DNA from: Reticulascus tulasneorum
Taxonomy: Eukaryota; Ascomycota; Sordariomycetes; Glomerellales; Reticulascaceae
Direction of reading: 5' to 3'
Assembly (NCBI GenBank): GCA_001557505.1
Contig: LSAX01000002.1
Coordinates: forward strand, 620,001-684,000
Length of the DNA: 64,000 bases
The notes below the pieces were generated by a model, which saw only the letters and a list, made by a program, of their open reading frames with translations, was not told where the DNA came from and made no database searches. The position numbers and the translations under genes are program-made. Shown here piece by piece: positions 57,546 through 64,000 of the stretch (its first letter is position 1; every line of letters begins with the position of its first letter).

Positions 57546-57911
57546 AAGATTCAACACCCAGCTGGGTTAGATCAATTGCAAAGCAGCCTGGGTCCGTAGC
57601 AGACGATAACGTTCCGATTGTCTAGGAAGTAGTTAACCAGGTTGAAGCAAACTCATGCTGGCACGGGCTACAAATGTTTAAGATACGGGTCTTATATACC
57701 AGCCTATGTTTTCAGTTCTTTTACTCGTATGTAAGGTGGAGTCGCAAGTGACAATTGTTTCGCCCATAGCAGTCTTTTTTTGCTATTGTGTTGAGAATTG
57801 AAATTCAAACGAAGAACTATGTACAAAGTCAGGATATGCACAGATATAGTTCAAATCGAATCGCCCAAGGTCCCCATTAGGGTACTCATTTGACCAAATC
57901 ATAGCCATGGT

Positions 57912-58720
57912 CTAGTTGCCAGCAAGCTTGTCCTTGATAAACTGGATCAGGAGAGGACCAATTTGCTTGGCCATGAGCTGATCCCCTTGAGCATTTGGAT
58001 GGACACCATCACGAAGCATCCCAGAAGTGTATCCCGCCTTCGATGAGCAGTCTGCGACGACGATCGGGGACTCTGTTGTGTTCTGCTGTGTAACCCAGGC
58101 GGGAATCGCGGCGTTGATGGCTTCGATGGGGTTATTGTTGAATGGCAGAGGAATAACTTTGTCGACCTATGGTACTGTCAGTAACACTTCACACGATCAT
58201 GATAGGGAGTATCTTACGATGATCTTTGTTCTGGGGTTAGAAGCCCGCATCTGACCAACCATTTTGGTGTATGCCCCAATGATGTCGTTAGTTGATCGCC
58301 CACCATTGACGTCGTTCGTGCCAAGCATAAACTGCACGATATCCGGCTTGCTGCTGGCGAGCCACCCGGTTAGGTATTGGTTGGCAATGTTAACACCTTG
58401 CCAACCCGAATGACCCTCGTGACGAAGATCAAACCCGGGAGCGGTGGCCTTGCAGTTCTGAGGGTTGTTGTTCATGGACCCGACCATCTGAACCTTGTCG
58501 GTGAGGTTTTCCTTCGCCAACATATCCCATACCAAGGCCCGCCAGCATGTGATCTCCGTGATGGAATCTCCCAGATACACTATTGCATATGAGTGTCCAT
58601 TCCCATACACGTCCCTTACAATCCTCTGTCGAGGGTCGACCTACTGATCTTGACCTTCTGTGTCTGCGCCAAGCCGGTGGCGCAAAGGCCAGCAATGGCC
58701 AGAATGCTTGAAATCCTCAT
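57912..58720 (-). CDS. Secreted SGNH/GDSL esterase, carbohydrate esterase family 3-like
   Basis: Three exons: 58720-58645, 58579-58218 and 58166-57912. The introns are 65 and 51 nt (GTAGGT...TAG and GTAAGA...TAG). The product is 230 residues: signal peptide (1-18, ending GLA), then KVKIMYLGDSITEITCW with the nucleophile S31 in block I. EGHSGWQGVNIANQYL (block II Gly region), FMLGTNDVNGGRSTNDII (block III Asn) and DGVHPNAQGDQLMA (catalytic Asp and His, block V) follow. The block order and HEGHSGW motif are those of CE3 acetylxylan esterases, which remove acetyl groups from xylan; that substrate is inferred. The true start lies in the small first exon, which supplies the signal peptide. It is convergent with the tyrosinase-vWA gene. 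Confidence 0.9.
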
Positions 58721-60103
58721 GACTTCAAGCTGTGCAGAGACCCAAAGAAAAGACGATTTTGTAGAAACTTTGGAAAAGGAAAGGAATGCAGGTCAAGGAA
58801 AGATCGATGAGCGGTATGGGCCAAGATCGCACACTGGGGCAGGGACCGACCAGATATATCACGCCCAACTGCCCTTACCGTTGTGACTATCGAATAGCTG
58901 TCGTTGCTAGCGCACTTGCTCCTCACTGCTGAGTTTATCCATAGAGGCGCGTAAGACTCCATCGTCACCCTTGAACCTCTCTCCGAGTCGAATTAATTTC
59001 GTATATTATTACATATGTTACCCCAAACATGAGGGGTTAGAACTCCCAGTAGGCCTCGAGTCAAGAGTGGGTGATATTTGGGGTGGAACTGAATTCCTGG
59101 TTGCAGACGGCGGACTAATCAGACAGAGGGTAATCGGCATTTGAAAGGCGGATGCTGAAGGGTCTCCAACCCCCTTTCGGACGCTCTCTGGGCAAGAAAT
59201 TGAAGTGATGTACATACATTCCGGGAGGCGATCCTTCACAGCTACAAACCTGGTGGCCACACTGGAGTACTTGGTCGCGAGCGGCGTTGTTTGGCAAATG
59301 CCCGGTAGGTCATCTTCCAAATCGACAGCCCAGGGCAAACGGTGTCAGTGAATGCGAGTGACTCTACGTTACACCCGCTTGGAAACGCGTCAGCATTCTA
59401 GTGACAGCCTGTACTCAAGCAATGTCCTAGGATGAACTGGCAAACGGAGCTTTCCAGGGTGCATACAACTGCTATGGAGTCGCGGCCACTTCCCCCGAGA
59501 CTAATGAGTCAAATGCAGCTCCCTTCTTTCTGGGTTGTCGCCAGGTTAGCCTGATTGCGCGAATGTACCCCACGGACTGCATGTATGTTCCTGTGTCAGG
59601 CTTCATGTACCCCTTAGGGCCCTTACTACTTTGTGGCGGGAGTAAACAGACCAGGGTTGTAGATGGACAGAAGAAGGCTGCTAGCTAGGCTGCATCTTGA
59701 CGATTCGGACAAGTGTGCCCGGTTACCCAATAGGGGAAGCCCGCTTCAAATCAACTCTAGGAAATGTCTGGTCCTAGGCAGATTCTGCGATCAGGGCGCG
59801 TTTAGCATACCGTAGGATGAGCAGGAGTGTCGATCTCAGATCAATCGCGTGGAACTTCCCCAGTTCCAGGATGGGCAAGGGTAACGGCCGCTAGTCCCAA
59901 AATGGCAAACGAGCTCTTGGCGGATCCCCCTGAAGGTTCAAAGGGACGCCGGAGATTTAACCTCTCCCCATCAGATGTCCGCCGCCCCCATCAGCGGTAG
60001 TGAATTCAACTTTCTACTCGTCGTATACCCGATCGGGATGAATACATATTCTTGAAGGTACTAGCACGACTAGATATTCCGGTAGCTTTCCGGCGACGCC
60101 AAC
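58721..60103. other. 1.4-kb divergent intergenic region
   Basis: This region lies between the esterase and a Zn2Cys6 gene. No gene is supported; frames of 60-106 codons overlap without motif. It holds both promoters; TATATC lies about 135 bp before the esterase start on the minus strand. Confidence 0.45.
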
Positions 60104-61448
60104 ATGAACGCCGATTTCCATGTCTTGTCCCTCGACGGGCCGGGATTACGTGTAAGAGAACACAGAAAACGGAGGCAACACGTCAAGGACAAGCTTGGTT
60201 GCTCTCCGTGCAAACAGAAGCGGGTTAAGGTGTGTAAAATATGCCCTATCAAAGCCCTATCCAGCACAACGATTAAGGAGACGACAGTGCGATCAGCATC
60301 AACCGATATGTCAGCGATGCTCTAGGAACCGCAGACAATGTGTCTACGACGAATCTTCAGCCGCAGAGGCTACCAAACATGCGGGTCCTGCAATCGCCGC
60401 GGATCGACCATCCTTGGCTCTCGGCTCCCTTACGATTGTGCAGCCGAACGCCAACTCATTAGCTACAATCGTAGCTGAATCCAACATGGAATCACTGAAT
60501 CCATGGATCAAGAAGCATGGCACGTCAGCTGGCAGCCTCCTCAGCCACTTTAGCAACAACTCTGCCATTATTATGGGCAAGCCACTTGACCCCCAGTTTT
60601 GGGACCTGGCCTGTAGATATAATTTCCTTGTGTCAACTATGCTCGCAGTCTCGGCTAGCCATCTCCGACACTACACCACTAACCCAGCTCCCCACAAAAT
60701 CGCCGAGCTAGGTCAGGAATCCGTTGCAATCACCGCTCTGAAGTCGGCCCTCGAGCTCCCACTCCACAAAGACAGCGCTGAGGCCCTTCTTTTTACGGCC
60801 GTGATGTTAAACGCCGTCACTTTCGCCTTCATTGAGAGTCACTCCCTCTCCACGTCCTGGGTGTTCAGCAACAGCTCTGACAGATTGGGCTGGCTCGATC
60901 TGCAACTGCGGTTTAAGAAGTTAGAGGAGGCGACATCCCATTTTCGCGAGTCCAGCGTCTTGAAGCATGGCCCCGATGCTACCGACGGTCAAGCCCCCCA
61001 CGCTGGTGAAGCCGAAAATGCGGGTCTCGACAGACTTCCCATGGCATGGAAGATATTGCTCGGTGACAAAGATGCTCCACACTACGGCTTGTACCGCGAG
61101 CCCTTGCAGCTCCTTGCCGAGCTAAGGTTCCTTGAGCCCACCTGTACTAATTCGTTTGCCTACTTTGGGCTTGTGGGGAGGTTAGAGGTGGGCTTTCGTG
61201 ACTTGTTGTACGAGAAGGATCCGCGAGCGCTGTGGATATTTGGATACTGGCTTGGACTGTTGGGCCGGTTCGATATTTGGTGGTGTTCACGTCGAGTAGA
61301 ACGAGACTGGGCTGCTGTCCTGCGTTTCCTGCAGGAAAGGAACCTTGGTGATCGTCCAAACGAGGAAGGGCGGATGTGGAAGTCTCTGATCTCCGATCTT
61401 AGCGCTGCCTCCGAGTGGCCACCGGCGCCGATTGACAACATCTTTTGA
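60104..61448 (+). CDS. Zn2Cys6 transcription factor (short type)
   Basis: Two exons, 60104-60229 and 60288-61448, are joined by a 58-nt intron (GTGTGT...ACAG). The product is 428 residues. The finger lies at about 33-62: C-SP-C-KQKRVK-C-DQHQPI-C-QR-C-SRNRRQ-C. Intron 1 falls exactly between KRVK and CD, so the first two cysteines come from exon 1. The rest is a Fungal_trans_2-like helical region (LLSHFSNNSAIIMGKP, NFLVSTMLAVSASHLRHYT, ALLFTAVMLNAVTFAFIE, ending SEWPPAPIDNIF). The pattern resembles the sterol-uptake-control (Upc2-like) group of short regulators, but that is only a general resemblance. It is divergent from the CE3-like esterase gene and convergent with the lipase gene, so local control of either is possible but unproven. 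Confidence 0.88.
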
Positions 61449-61715
61449 CGGTGGCGTGTTGCTGTCCGAGTTAGGGCTCTTATTTCGCAATGGATGCTAG
61501 AACACAGAGACGTTGCATTTTGGCTGGCCAAGAATCTATCTGAACTGGAAGCGCCTGGTAGCTATAATTACTGGTAAGACCATGTATAGGCTAGGCATCA
61601 GACCATGCAGAACAAGTTTGCCCTCCTGTAACTTGCTATTTAGTGCAGCGTGCTCAGGTCTAGGTCTTGGGGGATCAAAATGCCGTCGTGATATCTGACA
61701 TGTGATTCTTTCTTG

Positions 61716-62858
61716 TCAATATCCTACAGAAACTTCCGCAAACCTATTTCCTACCAAGCTATCCAACTCGTGTAGTGGTTGATCCTTGAGACAGAACCCG
61801 AAGAAAGCATCCATGAACGCTGTCTCAATCTCTAAAACTCTCGTCCCAACAATGGAACCAAACTGATCTCTCACCTCAGGTGGAAATACCCCACCAAAGA
61901 GATCTAGTATTATCGGGATATCAACGAACGACATATGCACAGTGCCATTGACTTGAAAATAGCGCGAAGATTCTGATGGATTGTGCCAAAACTCTGCCCA
62001 TGTCGCATCATTGGTTCGATTGTGACCATGTGCAGCCATCAGTAGGAAAGGCTTATCAAGCCCTGCCTTAGTCACCGGTCCATGAACGCTCCCGTCGAAG
62101 TTGGCGCCACAAGCAAAGACGTTGTGGTCCAACATCGCTTGCGCGGCTGTAGCACCCCCAAACGAATGCCCAAATATGCCGACTTTGTCGGTCTGTAGTT
62201 TGCGTGTGCCTCCGCAAGCATATTCTAGCCCTGGTATTTGCGCTAGGATGGTGGGATCTTCGAGTGACTTGGCAACAAACGCCACGTCTTCGACGCGGAC
62301 CTTTAGGATACCCTCCGTGCCACCAGGAAAGTCGCTAGAATTTAGTGGGAGCCCTGGAATCAAGCTCCCTCCCGGAAACTCCACAACCAAAGCTTCATAG
62401 GTGTGATCAACAGCGACAACAATCCAGCCGTGGCTCGCGAGATCTTCAATCTGTGCCGCATAAATAAGTCGAGAACCACCGAATCCATGGCCGAAGATAA
62501 GCACTGGAAAATCGGGGTTTGCGATGGGTGCGCCAAGATACGATTGCGTGACGATTGACTCTCCAGTTCTAACGGGCAGACCGAAGTAGGAGTCAAAGAA
62601 AACACTCGTTTGGGGAGTGAAGTATGACGCATAGCTGAAGTTTCCAGAGCTTACCGCAGCTTTGGACGTCGGGTAGAACAGGGAAATCATTAGAGCCCGA
62701 GGTTGAGGATGTGGAGCAAGCGGGTCGACACGAGCATGATCGACGAGCTCCAGTGCAACAGTTCCCACTGGAAACGGGCCGGTGATGTTTGGAAGCTGGA
62801 TGCTCTCTACACCAACAGCTATGCTAACGACAGCCCAAAATATAATCCATGAACGCAT
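61716..62858 (-). CDS. Secreted PAF-acetylhydrolase-like lipase (alpha/beta hydrolase)
   Basis: The product is 380 residues in a single exon. Signal peptide MRSWIIFWAVVSIAVGVES is followed by the family-typical N-terminus (LPNITGPFPVGTVALELVDHAR; PRALMISLFYPT). Next come the oxyanion region FGHGFGGSR, the Asp/His-containing VVAVDHTYEA, the nucleophile elbow GHSFGG (S232), the acid D255 (NFDGSV) and H308 (VNGTVHMSF). These match plasma/secreted platelet-activating factor acetylhydrolase-like enzymes, which hydrolyse short or oxidised sn-2 acyl groups of phospholipids. Several NxS/T sites fit secretion. The actual substrate in this fungus is not known. Confidence 0.88.
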   Translation of the reverse strand: MRSWIIFWAVVSIAVGVESIQLPNITGPFPVGTVALELVDHARVDPLAPHPQPRALMISLFYPTSKAAVSSGNFSYASYFTPQTSVFFDSYFGLPVRTGESIVTQSYLGAPIANPDFPVLIFGHGFGGSRLIYAAQIEDLASHGWIVVAVDHTYEALVVEFPGGSLIPGLPLNSSDFPGGTEGILKVRVEDVAFVAKSLEDPTILAQIPGLEYACGGTRKLQTDKVGIFGHSFGGATAAQAMLDHNVFACGANFDGSVHGPVTKAGLDKPFLLMAAHGHNRTNDATWAEFWHNPSESSRYFQVNGTVHMSFVDIPIILDLFGGVFPPEVRDQFGSIVGTRVLEIETAFMDAFFGFCLKDQPLHELDSLVGNRFAEVSVGY

Positions 62859-63430
62859 GTTACCAGTCTCCTATGAGGAATTGCCAAGAATATCAATCGA
62901 TGTTGCTTTGAGAGAGATCGATTACAGTCGCAGGCGTTTAAAGTTTTAGATGGAAATTCTACGCCGTTCCGGCGCAAGAGCAATGTGTGCGAGTCCTAAC
63001 AAATATAAGTTTCACTCATGACAAAGAAATCCACTTAAATGGCTCTGGAAAGAAAAAAGGATCATTACGCGAATACCTTCAATATGTACTGTGCCCCATG
63101 CCAAGCATCTTGGCGTGCTTTTTCATAGGGAAGGATCCGGTAAGCAGTTGACCCGCGCGGTCAGAAGGTGGACTCGATGCTCATCCAACTAATCCCATTG
63201 GCTGCGTCGCGGACACAGATGCAAGTCCGAAGCCCGAAGCCCCGGTTGTTCAATCATGGAGGAGCAGGGGCACCAGAACAGAAGAGCAATCCTGCGAGGA
63301 GCAAAAGGAGAGATTGAAGCATCCCAGTGGGTTTAAATCTCATCCAAGTAACATTTCTGTCCGCTATTGGTACCTGGACCTGGAGTCGAATGCCCATATG
63401 TGTCCAGAGCACGGTTACGCTTCGGGCGTA
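62859..63430. other. 0.6-kb intergenic region
   Basis: Promoter region of the lipase gene and 3' flank of the BTB-like gene. No other feature was seen. Confidence 0.45.
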
Positions 63431-64000
63431 TTACTCTCTCCATGCCATGCTGTGCAGAACATCCCTGGAGAAGTCCCCATTGTCCCGGAGGAACTTGTCA
63501 AAAGCCTCGTCCTCCCGTACCGTCTCCCAAATGCAAACTGCGTATCTCGCCAGGAGCTGTCGAAGATCATCGCGGCTCGTTGTGTTCTCATACACCTGCA
63601 AGATGAAGCCCACGAGTGCAAGGATGTTTTCGGTGACCACCCTCATATACCAAAGATCTTCAAACACATGGTTGAGCACCTTTTGGCGGATCTTCTCGAC
63701 GCAGTATATGTCACTGAAGACATATAGATTCAGGTGTTCTTTAAAACGGCCTGGCCATGAATGTGGTTGAAAGAAACACCATTGTCCGCAGACCTGTCCA
63801 GTCTCGCTGTATTCGTCTTTGAACTTCCGCACCGAACTTATCTGCTCAGACCCTCTTATTCTTGGCTTGAATTTTGCTTTAAGGCCTTGCTTCCCGCAAA
63901 ACCTAATGTACTCCCAATGGTATTGGACTGAAGACAGAGAGTACGGCCCTTCTAGAATCGCATCACGATCGCGATGGAGAACAACATCAAAATGTCGCAA
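63431..64000 (-). CDS. BTB/POZ-like protein, N-terminus cut by the window end
   Basis: At least 189 codons are open to the right edge, so the true start lies beyond 64000. The visible part begins with a likely BTB core (FDVVLHRDRDAILEGPYSL...), includes HLNLYVFSDIYCVEKIRQKV, the characteristic post-BTB helix pattern L-Y-x-(F/L)-A/S-D-x-Y, and ends VREDEAFDKFLRDNGDFSRDVL. Fungal BTB proteins of this small type act as interaction modules, sometimes as Cul3 adaptors. No zinc finger or Kelch repeats are seen. Any introns to the right are unknown. Confidence 0.6.
   Translation of the reverse strand: MRHFDVVLHRDRDAILEGPYSLSSVQYHWEYIRFCGKQGLKAKFKPRIRGSEQISSVRKFKDEYSETGQVCGQWCFFQPHSWPGRFKEHLNLYVFSDIYCVEKIRQKVLNHVFEDLWYMRVVTENILALVGFILQVYENTTSRDDLRQLLARYAVCIWETVREDEAFDKFLRDNGDFSRDVLHSMAWRE

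Overview
The window reads as nuclear DNA of a filamentous ascomycete, probably a eurotiomycete (Aspergillus/Penicillium/Talaromyces grade). The reasons are short 45-70 nt introns with GTRNGN donors and CTRAC-like branch sites, Zn2Cys6 regulators, a GH7 cellobiohydrolase, a fungal sedolisin, GPI-anchored cysteine-rich wall proteins, an F-box protein and a NACHT-type NLR. Gene density is low (22 genes in 64 kb, with several 1-3 kb gaps). I saw no rRNA, tRNA, CRISPR or intact transposon.

Left third (1-20.7 kb): a secreted FAD-dependent oxidoreductase (-), a GPI-anchored cysteine-rich protein (+), a GH7 cellobiohydrolase in four exons (-), a small secreted four-cysteine protein (-), an F-box protein with a C-terminal membrane segment (-) and an eight-exon S53 tripeptidyl peptidase (-). 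This part is rich in secreted proteins for nutrient acquisition and the cell surface.

Middle (20.7-46 kb): a full-length ABCC (MRP-type) transporter in eight exons (+), an ankyrin-like protein (-), an intronless bacterial-looking methyltransferase (+), a Zn2Cys6 regulator whose zinc finger is interrupted (+), a protein I rebuilt as four exons carrying five degenerate 'LGP..(Y)F..F' repeats (+), a mitochondrial-carrier-like protein (-) divergent from a NACHT NLR (+), a secreted cysteine-rich protein (+) and a multispanning membrane protein (-).

Right third (46-64 kb): a seven-exon Zn2Cys6 regulator (+) followed by a five-exon short-chain dehydrogenase (+). Between these two lie two strong CGG-rich inverted repeats. 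Then come a GPI-anchored cysteine-rich protein (-), a relic of a Zn2Cys6 C-terminus, a 1005-residue secreted fusion of a tyrosinase-like copper domain and a von Willebrand A domain (+), a CE3-type SGNH esterase (-), another Zn2Cys6 regulator (+), a secreted PAF-acetylhydrolase-like lipase (-) and a BTB-like protein cut by the window end (-).

There is no polyketide or peptide synthase, so I do not call a classical secondary-metabolite cluster. The most unusual items are the tyrosinase-vWA fusion, the five-repeat protein, and the regulator/inverted repeats/dehydrogenase arrangement. Exon joins were deduced by eye from splice signals, reading phase and family continuity. The ankyrin-like gene and the 5' end of the first Zn2Cys6 gene remain unresolved.
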